Part shown: positions 11,776 to 23,283 of the stretch, one piece after another
Position numbering within the stretch: position 1 is the stretch's first letter
Layout of the letters: each line of letters opens with the position of its first letter
Assembly (NCBI RefSeq): GCF_001653235.2
Contig: NC_035793.1
Coordinates: 930,001 to 994,000, forward strand
Length of the DNA: 64,000 bases
Reading direction: 5' to 3'
From: Pochonia chlamydosporia 170
Taxonomy: Eukaryota > Ascomycota > Sordariomycetes > Hypocreales > Clavicipitaceae
Translations under genes and position numbers: made by a program
The notes under the pieces: model-generated
What the model saw: the letters and a program-made list of their open reading frames with translations, nothing else
What the model was told of the DNA's origin: nothing
Databases searched by the model: none

Positions 11776-13984
11776 TCAACATTATAGGAAAAATGGTGGC
11801 AGGTTGAATAGCTTGTCCCCAAGTGTTGAATAATACTGTGCTCACCGACTCAGTGGAAATTAGACGCCACCACCGTGTTCATCATCAAAGCCCCCGTAGC
11901 ACTAATCCGTAGGGGATATCCAGGTTGTCGCTAAAACAAATTACTATCAAATGCCCAAAGTCTCGTTTTAGCCCAAGATGTGAAATATAAGGATAAATCT
12001 GCGAGACATCTACACCGCTTGGACTCTCTCGCTTTAAGTGCATGGTCTATGCCCTTCGATAGCGGGCTATCTTTAACCCACGCATGCTAAGACTCCAAGG
12101 AGTTTTAAGACAGGACATCACCAGAAATACACAGTAACGTAGTATCAGCGGTAGCCAGTTCAAGTTCCATTGACGATACATTTGATTTCGGTTGTAAGGC
12201 TATTTACGATTCAGACTCGGCCGCAATACCGTCGTCGAGACAGATCCTTATGTGAAGTGTTATTGAAACCTTTTATTTAGTCCAGACTCTGTACCAACTG
12301 ACGTGGCATTGCAAACAAGGCTCTATCCCAATAGCACCACTTTGAGACAGTCTTATCGACGCTGGGTCTGGATTTGTGTCTACAAAGTATCTATGCCAGT
12401 GTGGTACGGAACTAAGACATCAAGTGACCGCTTGTTGATACGCTACAGATGAGACTAGTTACGGAACTTCGGTTGTTGAAGTGTCATACCCCGGTTAGTC
12501 TCAGCAGCATAAACAACAGCAGTCAAATTGGCCGATTGGATGTCCAAGGGACTCCGCAAGTATCCGAGATATCAAGTAGGAATACAATAAGATTCATCCC
12601 ACAGGAAATTATGCAAAGTTGATAGGCTTTAGTAGGACCTTCCTCTGAAGCCCAACCATTCACCTCCCCTTGACAGGTTGGGCCGAAAAGGTGCGGTACC
12701 AGTGCTCCAGTGGTCGTTGATGGGACAAGGTCTCTCTTTCTGCACACAGGGACTTTTCAATCGCGTGAGACCCCTGTTGTCTCACTCGGTGATAATAAAC
12801 AGGGGTATGCATCATCGTGATCTTAATCTTACACCCACCGACGAATGTCGAAGTGGCAGATGCGTACGGCGGAGTAGGTTCTATTAGGCTCTTTGTGTTG
12901 GCAAGCTACATGGTAAATCTGCCGGAAACGCACGTCGGGGACATTTCACCGCCGGCACTGATTTTCACACTCCGACGTCCTCCGTACTCTAGATATTTAC
13001 TTTTTGTTTTCAACGAACGTGACAGATATAAGTCCCAGGCTTTCTCTTTTCTGTTATTGAGAAGTGGTTGCCATTTGTAAATTCATCCTCATCTCGATAC
13101 TCATTCTAGTAGTTGACTATGTGCTGATCGTAGCCCATTACCATCAGCGCCATTTGCAAAGGCTCAGGCATACCGCAACCAGGCCATATCACAGATCTCA
13201 GAGAGACCTCGCTGAGCTGCCCGTGGGGCGGAAACTTACCGCAAGTGGATTTATCCCTCCCGCCGTTGAATTCGCTTGTGTAAGCCGCTAGCACTGAACT
13301 CACAGGTCTTCCGGAGGAGATCGTCGCGAGTATGTTGACACCTGTCTCAAAGTGCTCAAGGGCATCGGCCCATTTGCTGCACCCAAGGCTATCCACAACC
13401 TACCTTGATGAAAAGCGGCAAAATTATGCGCCATATCTCGAGAAAGATCCTGGAGGGTGAAAAAGACCAATTGGGGACACTTCCACGTTATGTTTCAATC
13501 CACTGGTAGCAAATTACCAAGACCCAGGAATTGTTTGTGGGGCATTGGCTAAGACATCGGTCCATTTATTGGATCAGTCTGTAATTGGAAGAATTATCGA
13601 GACAGGGAAAAATGACAGGAGGGGGTAAATTGAAGCGCCTTTGTTCTTTCCGAGCTGTTGAAACGGATGAGACGCAGCAAACCGATTCCACTCACATCAC
13701 ATCATCTGTCTTTTAAGTCAATGCGAGTGTGGTGGCTTCAGCTAAGAGATGAAGAAGTGGCGGTTTGTTATTTTTTTTGCTTTTTCTTTTTTTTCAGACA
13801 CATAATCCCATGTGTTTGATTCAATTCAGCGCCGTCAGCTCTAAGGGGTCACCGGAGGATACCACCATCGGCGCATCCGGCTGAAGCATCTGTTGTCCTG
13901 TGAAACAATATGCTTAAATGCACTCAAGAGGGCCGGGCAAGTACCGGCTCTTGACGTCTTTTTACAACAAACCTTTTCAAAAAG
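11776..13984. other. Intergenic stretch, no supported gene
   Basis: No A-domain motifs (A1-A5) are found here on the minus strand, so the missing front of the NRPS is not simply in an upstream exon. A pyrimidine-rich tract of T runs at about 13769-13795 lies some 190 bases before the efflux pump start and may belong to its promoter. Short open frames near 12.7-13.4 kb have no recognisable motifs. Confidence 0.6.
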
Positions 13985-15862
13985 ATGGTCATCTCATATG
14001 AGGAAGCGAAGGGTGCAGCAATAGGCATGCCGGCCATGGATGTGGTCAGATCCGAGAGTCGGGTGGATCACGGCGAAATAATTACCATTTTGGGCAGCGA
14101 AAAGACCAATGAGCCAATCATGACACCGCATTCTAACGACAACTCTGTCGCTGGCGGAAACACCATCAAGTATCCGACTGGCTTGCGTCTGGTACTTCTT
14201 GCTGGAGCGTCTATCATGGGTGTCTTTTTGATTTCTTTGGACCAGGTACGTGGTAGACGCGATAGTAGTGGTAGGAGTACCATCTCATGTCTCACTCTGT
14301 GCTAACACCACCTGCAGACCATCATCGGCACTGCCGTTCCCAACATCACAGCCGAATTCGGTGGGCTCAATGACGTCTCCTGGTATAGTGCCGCCTACTT
14401 TATGACCTTTGGTGGTCTCCAGGCTGCATGGGGCAAAGCGTTCAAATACTTCGACATCAAGTGGATATTCATCCTGTCGTTGCTCATCTTCGAAGTGGGC
14501 AGTGTGATCTGTGGTATCGCCTTGAATTCCAATGTCCTGATTGTCGGCCGAGCCATATCTGGTGCTGGCGGCGGCGGCATTTGGGTTGGGGGCACCACCA
14601 TCGTTGCTCTCAGCACACCGCCAAAAACGAGGCCAATTCTGATGGGCATCATTGGGCTAACCTATGGCCTGGCCTCCGTGTCGGGTCCCTTGATCGGTGG
14701 TGCTTTCACTCACGATGTTACCTGGCGATGGTGCTTTTACCTCAATTTGCCTATTGGTGGCGCCGCTGTCGCCATCATCCTCGTATTTTTCCACCTTCCA
14801 GCTGCTGCTAAGCCGCCTCCGATAAGCCTGGGGGAAAAGTTGATGCACTTGGATCCCGTGGGCATATGTCTGACTATGGCGGCCATTATCTGCTTCATCC
14901 TCGGCCTACAGCATGCTGGATCGACTCAGTCTTGGAACAGCAGCCAAGTAATTGGCTTGCTCGTGGGTTTCGTTGTCATATCCATTGTCTTGGTCATCTG
15001 GTCCATCTATCTTGATGAGCATGCCATGTTAATCCCGCGGTTGTTCAAGCAACGTGCGCTTTAGAGCGTCTGTCCCTACCAATTCTGCTTCCTGGGTGCC
15101 CTCATTATTCTTCTGTACTATCTCCCCATCTACTTCCAGTCCATTAAAGGCGCAAGTCCAATTGAATCCGGTGTCGACAATCTGCCATTAGTAATATCTG
15201 TTGCGATATTCACCGTTGTCGGCGGCATATTTGTTTCCAGGACCGGTCGCCCGACGCCAACCATGTTTGTCGGAGCAGCGATTGCGTCAATTGGGTGCGG
15301 CCTGCTCTACACCCTTGATGTGGACACGTCAGTTGGGAAGTATATTGGATACCAGATCTTAGTCGGATCCGCGATTGCTTTTGCGGTACAGAATGGCCTC
15401 AATATTGCCCAGGCTAGTGTAGGGCCAGAAGACATTCCAGCTGTCACAGCTAATCTTTACTGTCAGTATATTTCTCTTATAGTTTAGTTGCTGGCCCCTG
15501 ATTGAAAAGCTGACAAGATGTTTCGTACAGTCTTCCAAACGGTTGGGGGTGCTTTCACCGTCTCTGCTGCCCAGGCTGCCTTTATCAACCAGATGCTCGC
15601 AAAACTGGCAATGTCTGTCTCTGATATCGATCCAGCGCGTCTAATTGCGGTGGGTGCCTCCGAACTTCGGAGTGCATTTAAACCAGAGCAGCTTCCTGAG
15701 ATCATCGCCGCGTACATGCAAGGTCTCAAGGCTGTCTTTTCTGTCTCCATTGGCTTATGTGTTATTGCTTTCTTGGCCACGTTGATTATTCCATGGAGTA
15801 CACTGCCGACTCATGTATCAGACGCAGGTAAGGGTGAAGAACGGGTAATTGTGCCCGTGTAG
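13985..15862 (+). pseudogene. DHA14-type MFS drug/toxin efflux pump with in-frame stop codon
   Basis: Members of this 14-helix family export toxins, often the product of a neighbouring cluster, across the plasma membrane. Exons 13985-14245, 14318-15461 and 15531-15862 total 1737 bases (578 codons plus stop). Introns 14246-14317 (GTACGT...TGCAG) and 15462-15530 (GTCAGT...TACAG) restore the family sequence exactly ([12 protein letters not shown] and NLY/FFQTVGGAF). A cytosolic N-tail of about 70 residues is followed by successive hydrophobic helices with WGKAFKYF and [12 protein letters not shown]. At 15062-15064 the codon is TAG within [19 protein letters not shown]; homologues normally have Trp (TGG) there, and the frame continues cleanly on both sides. 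As read, the protein would end at 335 residues. It lies upstream of and divergent from the NRPS, fitting an export role in the same decayed cluster. A strain-specific mutation or base-call error cannot be excluded. Confidence 0.85.
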
Positions 15863-16484
15863 GTATTCCAATGTCGCAGGGTTACGTATATATTGTATGA
15901 TATTCATCTCGCTGGGGTTTACCATTACTGTCGCCGCTCCTTGTTATTCAACCTGTCTTTGCTCATGGAGGCGCCGATCAGTCGACTAGTCTTTTTTATG
16001 GACTTGCTAGACTCCTTTTGCCAGCCTCTACTAGTCCGGTTGTGGCAGATGCTCCAGCTATCTTCGAAATCAGGGAATGAAAACCCTGATTATGAGACTA
16101 GCAGAGGATAGCTCATTATCTGGTAAACCTATGGGGCCGATCAGGACATTTCCGGTGACGCCTCCTTGTGTCCGAATATGAATAATGAGTACTATAATAG
16201 TAATGATAATTTCAAACACTTCAGATGTTGACACACAGACTTGTGCGTTGGGCCAACTGAGTATTTTATTCAGCTCAACTCTCAGAGTAGTATGATTCTT
16301 GGTGGATTATTACAGTAAACCACGTTCCCAAGGAGTCCCCTCGCAAGTCCTTACGAGTCCTAGTATTCGCCTCCAAGATCACACCATATGTAGAATGCGG
16401 TCAAGGTTGTATGCATCAGGAGATAGGAATTATTTTATTGTCCCTAAGAAATAGATATGAACATTCCAGAGGCGATCAAATTTG
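15863..16484. other. Intergenic tail-to-tail spacer
   Basis: This separates the 3' ends of two convergent transporter genes. It holds an AT-rich stretch near 16178-16215 and nothing else that I can identify. Confidence 0.6.
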
Positions 16485-18465
16485 TCATTCCATGTAACGA
16501 AACTCTGGGTTACGGTGCCCAAGACCCAGCTTCTCTGTGTCAGAAAGGCCTCTAATTCTAGCATCCCGCCCCCCTGCTGCCCTAATCTTGTTATCGTAAA
16601 CGCAGTGAGCAAGACCAAAACATGCCAAACAGAAACAAAAGCATTGCAAGGCAAGGTTAATTGTATGCCCGGTATGGAACAGCGGCGAATCACGAGATAG
16701 GTATGTCCAGCTTTCGAAATGCCGATTTAGTTTCGGACAAGTGACAAAGAAACATGGAACAAGGATTTGACTTACGTAGACAGTACTCCTCCCATACTGC
16801 CCACCATAACCATGTAACCGCTCGCGACGGCGGCCACAGCTGGGCTGCCGGCATTGTTGATGCCCCAACTCAACATTCCACTGCTTGCTGCAAAGCACGC
16901 AATTGCATTCAAGAATACGGCTGCATATTTTGCACCCATGTTTGTTGAGAACCTTAGGATAGAGAAGCCTATAATTGAGCAGGGAAGAATGCCAACTATG
17001 AAAATGCCTCTTTTGTTCGTTCGGTCGCTCAAGTAACCCAACGTAATAGTCACGGCACAGGCTACAAGATATGGTGGCACCGATTTTAGCTGGGCCTCAG
17101 TGGATGTCCAGCCAAATTCACGTAAGATCGTAGGGATGAATGCACCAAATCCCTGTACAGCGCTATTAGTGCAGAAGAAGCACCACGCACACACGTTGGT
17201 GTGAATGTTGAACACTGCTTGTCGAACATGAGCCCAGGTTACCTTATTTTCCGTGTTCTGTTGTTTAGTTAGAAAATATGGGTCAGCTGGAAGTATCGAT
17301 CGTCATCATACATTTGCGCTCTCCCTTAGGAGACGTTCCCTGGCGATATAGCGTTGCCTCGGTGTCAAGAGTTTGTATTCTCCTGGCCCCTGGGGCAGCA
17401 GAACTGGAGCACAAAGCGCGATCAGAACAGTGACCTATTTCTTGTCAGCATAGATTCTGGCCTCAAGACGGCATGTACACTTACCAATCCCTCCATGAAG
17501 AATATGTTGCGCCATCTTTCGATGAGAATAGCATTGGTTCCCCATGCAGGGATTTTCCTCAAGAAATTGTCAGAATCTTGTCGTTAAAGTACTTTATATG
17601 ACTCGTCAATTAGACTATAGTACTCACGAAAGACCCGCGGCTAGCAGCCCTCCAAACGAACTGGCCAACGAACTTGACGCAATGAAGATGCTCATTCGAA
17701 AAAATAACTCAGTTTTCTTGTAGAAACAGCTGAGGAAAAAAGCGGTGCCAGGCATGGCGCCGCCTTCAAAAATCCCTAAAAGTGCCCTGACGACGAGCAT
17801 AGAGGCGTATGACTGAACGAACGCCGTGCACAATGAGACGAATCCGAAGCAGAAAACGAGAGTAGGCACTATGTCTCTAAGCATTTCTAGTCTTTCGTGA
17901 GGCGGCTTGCCAATATGAGAAGAGTCACGTACAATACCATCGAGGGCCAACATTTTTCAAGATGACATTGCTGGGTATCTCGACTCTATGACATGTCAGC
18001 GAGTTGGTTCGCCTTGGGAGGCCCAGACATGCGTACGCCAAGTAAAAGATAAAGAAAACAGTAAGAATAAGGTTGTAGCGGTATCCAAAGAGTTTGAGGT
18101 CGTCGTTCATTCCCTCGATGCGTGCATTGCTAGTTTTATTAAATTACACCTCTCATTTGACGAGGTCTGGAATACTGACCCGATATTCGCTCTACGGAGC
18201 AGTAATTAGTGGACGACTCCATTTTACATCATTTTGCGTCATTGGATTCAAACTTGAAACTTCGGACAAAGACAAAGGCTCACCTATCGATGGCACATAA
18301 CATATACAGCAGAGTTACTAAAGGGGTAATAGTAAGGTCGAACTTGCGGCGAATTGCGGCCTCTTCTGCGGATGACCATTCAGTGGTTCTTGCATCTATG
18401 GAGCCAGATGCGAGCTCGGATGAATCCACACAGTGATCGTCCTTGCTCTGTATCTCTCCGTTCAT
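16485..18465 (-). CDS. MFS transporter, anion:cation symporter (allantoate/nicotinate permease-like) family, nine exons
   Basis: Plasma-membrane proton symporter of the Dal5/Tna1 type, which takes up small organic anions. Exons: 18284-18465, 18180-18191, 18037-18129, 17933-17985, 17628-17868, 17485-17557, 17312-17434, 16776-17257, 16485-16710. They sum to 1485 bases (494 aa). Family landmarks are LYMLCAIDR/ANIGNARIEG, EIPSN, GPRWYL, RALLGIFEGGAMPG, the cytosolic loop with a YLSDRTNKRG turn, and a C-terminus ending in FRYME, typical of the family. Exon 2 is only 12 nt but is needed to restore the RANIGNARIEG motif and the reading phase. The gene is divergent from the 5-oxoprolinase gene across about 720 bases, suggesting it imports that enzyme's substrate or a precursor; this is inference from position. 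Confidence 0.88.
18180..18191 (-). other. 12-nt microexon of the MFS transporter
   Basis: The 12 bases lie between an acceptor (CCGTAG) and a donor (GTCAGT). Introns of 92 and 50 nt flank them. They complete the Arg codon of AIDR and encode the start of ANIG. Skipping them keeps the frame but deletes four conserved residues of the first transmembrane loop motif. Confidence 0.75.
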
Positions 18466-19186
18466 AGTGATAAATAACGATCAAGGAGTTATTTTGGCAA
18501 TATAGTTAAAGTCGCAAGTATGCGCTGTCAGGCAAAAGAGGACGCAAGCAGCTCTTTGGTCTGCTTTTTAAATGTCGCCAATAGTCACAGGTTCATGAAT
18601 TCAACACATACAGATAACCTTCTACCAACGACAAAAGTAGTCAAGTAAGGCCCGTGGCTGACACCCAGTTAAAAATCCGGGGTACAAGGGCCTTTCATGA
18701 CTATTGGTCTCGGAGTCTTGGCTTACGGAGGACGTGAACGGACGTATCAGCCGATCCCCTCCTCATTGCTCGTGGGTTATCTGAAGTCAGGTTGATTGCT
18801 AAGTCAAGTGGTGTCGGAGCGTTAATTCAGACACGGATATGAAATCCCTAGCTCCACGGGAGCTGTCTCCGTCTTGGTCGGGTTCCTCCTCACATTGGCA
18901 TTACATGTCGGCAAGCGGGTCCCGATGATGGTGCTTGGCGTTGTGGCAGAATGTCACTCGGAATATGCACAGAAATCTGGAGAAACAGAACCACCCAAAT
19001 AGTTGTCTACATTTGGCATCTTGAAATAATATGTGGCGACCTATGAGCAAAAGATTGGGATTGTTGACGGACTTGAGCCTCCGCAAACTCAGTGGACGAA
19101 CCGTATTTATGGCTGAGTTCACCAAGCCTTGAGCGGCGGGAAGATCAACGCAAATTACTCTCCAAGCATCTTATTTGTATTCAAAA
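18466..19186. promoter_or_regulatory. Divergent promoter between transporter and 5-oxoprolinase, with clustered CGG triplets
   Basis: Several CGG/CCG triplets fall close together: 18711-18713, 18726-18728, and an inverted pair CGG-N9-CCG at 18739-18753. Zn2Cys6 regulators usually bind such spaced triplets, and one is encoded 4 kb away. Such triplets also occur by chance, so this is only a candidate site. Confidence 0.35.
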
Positions 19187-22100
19187 ATGGGGTCATTGAC
19201 AGGCAAGAAGATCACCATTTCTATTGACCGAGGCGGCACATTTACAGATGTACATGCTACGGTACCCAGCAAACCTGACATTGTACTCAAACTTCTTTCC
19301 GTGGACCCTTCAAATTATCAGGATGCTCCAACAGAAGGAATTCGCAGGGTTCTTGAGGTCGCAACGGGCAAATCCTTGCCAAGAAACCAGCCATTGCGAC
19401 TAGACCACATAGAATGTTTACGAATGGGAACTACCGTTGCCACAAATGCTTTGCTAGAACGCAAGGGCATGAAATCGGCGCTGGTAACAACCAAAGGCTT
19501 CAAAGACCTTCTTCGCATCGGCAATCAGGCTCGCCCAGACATCTTCGACCTCTCTGCAAGGCGACCTGCCGTTCTTTTTGAAGACGTCGTCGAGGTTAAC
19601 GAGCGTATCGTGCCGTCGCATCCCAGGTCATCTCGGGAACTCCTTGAACCTTTTCGGGCGCTTGAGGGCATTACCGGAGAACAATATCACGTAATACAAG
19701 AGCTGGATACTGAAGGACTTGTTGCCGACTTACAGGCTCTCAAAGATGGAGGGTATGGTTCAGTGGCGGTAGCTTTGGTTAATTCATTCGCTTGTCCCGA
19801 TCACGAAATCAAGATTGGTGAGATTGCCAGCAAGATGGGATTCTCTGTTGCCCTATCTTCGCAGCTACAGCCCATGATCAAGGTTGTTCCACGTGGAATG
19901 TCCGCAACTGCTGATGCATACCTGACTCCCGTTATCAAGTCCTACATCGACTCAATATCAGCAAATTTCGAGGGTGGCCTAGATGGCTCACATGGTTGCC
20001 GGGTCGAGTTCATGCAATCCGATGGTGGGCTTGTAGACTTCCGCAAATTCAGTGGCCTAAAAGCCATCCTCTCTGGTCCTGCCGCTGGAGTTGTTGGATA
20101 TGCCTCCACCAGCTGGGACCAAGAAGCTCAAATACCAATTATTGGCTTTGACATGGGCGGCACATCAACCGACGTTTCTCGTTTTGACGGACAATTAGAT
20201 CACACGTTTTCCTCAAGCATCTCGGGAGTTAGTATCCAAGCACCGCAGCTAGACATCAACACGGTTGCTGCAGGAGGTGGATCAATTCTGTCTTGGAGAA
20301 ACGGGCTGTTCATGGTTGGACCAGAATCTGCATCTGCGCATCCAGGTCCGGCTTGCTATAGAAAAGGAGGACCTCTTACCGTCACCGATGCAAACCTTTT
20401 CCTCGGGCGTCTTCTACCCGAATATTTTCCCAAGATTTTTGGACCAAACGAAGACCAACCTCTAGACCGCGAAGTTACCAAGAAGTTGTTCGAAGAGCTC
20501 ACCGAAAAGATCAACCAGGAGCATAACCAGGCCCGATTGACGCCTGAACAAGTGGCTCTTGGATTTCTCAAGGTCGCAGATGAGTCCATGACAAGGCCAA
20601 TACGCAACCTGACTGAAGCACGTGGATTTGAAACGTCGTCGCACCATCTTGCCTGCTTTGGCGGTGCCGGAGGCCAGCATGCATGCAATGTTGCGGCATC
20701 ACTTGGAATCTCACGCATCATCATTCACAAGTACTCATCGATCCTGTCTGCGTACGGATTGGCGCTTGCTGAAATTGTGCAAGAGGCACAAGAACCGATG
20801 GCAGCTCAATATTTGGGATCTGAAGAGCTCATCAGGGCTAAATTGGAAGGTCTAATTCACCGCTCCACGGAGCAGTTGCGAGCACAGGGTTTTATAGACA
20901 GCCAGCTCCGGCACGAAGTTTTCCTCAACATGAGATACGAAGGGTCCGACACGAGCTTGATGATCCTTCAACCCTCTGATGGTAATTTTGCCTCAGCTTT
21001 CATAAACCGACACCGAAGAGAATTCAACTTTACGTTTGAGCGGCCGATTCTTGTGGATGATGTCCGCGTAAGAACTATTGCGTCTGCGAATAAGCTCTCA
21101 GAGAAGAGCCCGCTACAGCAGCTGATGGCCGTCAAAATAAAGCAAGCGCCTCCAGCTACGCAACATACAAGTGTCTACTTCGATTCAAACTCGGGATTTA
21201 TCAAGACTCCAATCTACCTACTGCGAGAACTTGGGTCTGGTGTTAAGCTTCACGGTCCGGCTATCATCATTGATGAAACCCAAACCATTGTCGTCTCACC
21301 AAATGCCGTTGTTCACGCACTCGAAACCTGCGTCCTCATTGACTTAGAATCCGCGCCAAAAGAGAATTCAGTACTGTCGCAAGTCGATCCTGTTCGCCTA
21401 TCCATTTTTAGTCATAGATTCATGTCTGTAGCAGAGCAAATGGGCCGGACGCTTCAGAAAACCTCCGTATCTACCAATATCAAGGAGCGCCTTGACTTCT
21501 CTTGCGCTTTATTCTCACCAGATGGCGGTCTGGTTGCTAATGCCCCCCATGTACCTGTTCATCTTGGTTCGATGCAATTCGCCGTTCGGTATCAGCACAA
21601 GCGGTGGCAAGGAAAACTTAAGGATGGTGATGTCTTGGTTTCGAACCATCCTGTCTCTGGTGGAACGCATCTTCCAGATGTGACGGTTGTCACCCCTGTG
21701 TTCAAACAGGGAACGGACGAAATCATCTTCTACGTAGCTTCGCGTGGTCACCACGCAGACAGTAAGTCGCCTTGGGATTTCTGAATTGTCTTCATCACAC
21801 AGCGCTAACATTTATGACCACAGTCGGAGGTATTCTCCCTGGTTCTATGCCCCCAAATTCGACTGAGCTCTGGCAAGAAGGAGCTGCAATTGAGTCAGAA
21901 AAGGTTGTCTCCGACGGCGTCTTCAATGAAACTCGCATGCGGGAGCTTTTCCTAGACATCCCATCAAAGTACCCAGGATGTTCTGGAAGCCGAAACTTAA
22001 ATGACAACATCTCAGACCTAAAGGCACAGATCGCTGCTAATGCCCGTGGCATAGCACTAATTCAGAATCTCATCGAGGAATACGGACTTCAAACCGTACA

Positions 22101-23061
22101 CATGTACATGTTTGAGATTCAGAAGACTGCAGAGCTGGCCGTGCGAAACCTCCTCAAGGACATGTACCACCGGTACAATGGGGAACCACTAGAGGCGTTA
22201 GATTTCATGGATGATGGAACCCCTATCAAATTGAAGATCACAATTGCGAAGGATGGTTCTGCCGTTTTTGACTTTGCCGGTACAGGTGAGGAAGTCCGCG
22301 GCAACATCAACGCACCAGAGGCCATCACACACTCGGCAATCATCTACGCGTTGCGATGCATGATCAAGTCAGACATCCCTCTGAATCAAGGCTGTCTTAA
22401 TCCAGTTGACATCAGAATTCCGCGCCCAAGTATCCTAAGTCCAACGGGGGCAGCCGCTGTGGTGGGAGGAAACGTTACCACCAGCCAGCGAGTCACAGAT
22501 GTGGTGCTAAAGGCGTTACATGCTTGTGCCGCATCCCAAGGCTGTCTGAATAACCTAACCTTTGGTGTCGACGGAAAAGTGGACGAGGCTACAGGGAAAG
22601 TTATTCCCGGCTTCGGCTACTACGAGACCATTGCCGGAGGGGCAGGGGCAGGTCAAAATTGGGTTGGAGAGAGCGGCGTGCATGTACACATGACAAACAC
22701 ACGCATCACCGACCCTGAGATTCTGGAAAAGAGATATCCCTGTATTCTCCGCCGATTTGAGATGCGTGAAGGAACGGGAGGCGAGGGACTGAACCGTGGG
22801 GGACACGGTGTATCGCGAGAGATCGAGTTCCTCGCTCCTGTGCAGTGCTCTATCCTCTCGGAGCGGCGTGTGCATCGACCATATGGCATGGATGGCGGCC
22901 AAAAAGGAGCAGCTGGATTGAACTTGTGGCTCACCAAGGATAAGCATACCGGCATAGAAAGACGGGTGAATATGGGCGGAAAGGGGAGTGTACCTATGGA
23001 GGCTGGAGACCGAGTTCTCATTATGACGCCCGGTGGTGGTGGATTCGGCACCAAGGTCTGA
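19187..23061 (+). CDS. 5-oxoprolinase (ATP-hydrolysing), fused hydantoinase A/B type
   Basis: Opens the lactam ring of 5-oxoproline (pyroglutamate) using ATP to give glutamate, a cytosolic step of the gamma-glutamyl/glutathione cycle; relatives act on hydantoins. Exons 19187-21761 and 21824-23061 give 1270 aa, close to yeast Oxp1. The intron 21762-21823 (GTAAGT...CACAG) joins HHAD to [11 protein letters not shown]. The N-terminal half is HyuA-like, with IDRGGTFTD at its start and [15 protein letters not shown] near residue 325. The C-terminal half is HyuB-like, with [19 protein letters not shown] and a closing TPGGGGFG. The start is the ATG at 19187; no earlier in-frame ATG fits. It is flanked by a divergent anion transporter and a tail-to-tail Zn2Cys6 regulator. 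A related ATP-dependent lactamase or hydantoinase specificity is possible. Confidence 0.93.
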
Positions 23062-23283
23062 GTTTAGTGTTCACCTTCTATAGTCTTTCTTATGTATGAG
23101 AACAAACTGGCAGGTAGGCGCTGTATTGAAACATTGGAATCCTTTGCGCAATGTTCCTAACATCCGTTAAATAGAATAAAACGCATGTATAAACAATCGT
23201 GATGTAGCGGCTGCCGATCCAACAGCAGGAGTAGCCCATACATTACCACAACATTTACCCTGCTCAATAACATATCTGATAGA

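Noticed and set aside
13106..13396. 96-codon minus frame (begins MDSLGCSKWADALEHFETG)
   Set aside because: The sequence could continue upstream through a possible splice site, but I recognise no family and no full gene can be built.
14960..15064. An intron hiding the TAG in the efflux pump
   Set aside because: Although TTTAG could serve as an acceptor, splicing would delete conserved membrane and loop residues, while direct reading on both sides matches the family.
1..15862. RIP as the general cause of the NRPS and pump damage
   Set aside because: The region is not visibly AT-rich or stop-riddled as RIP-hit DNA would be; the NRPS lesions are deletions and a frame change.
19187..23061. Two separate genes for hydantoinase A and B
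   Set aside because: A clean 62-nt intron joins the halves in phase, and the sum matches the fused fungal 5-oxoprolinase length.
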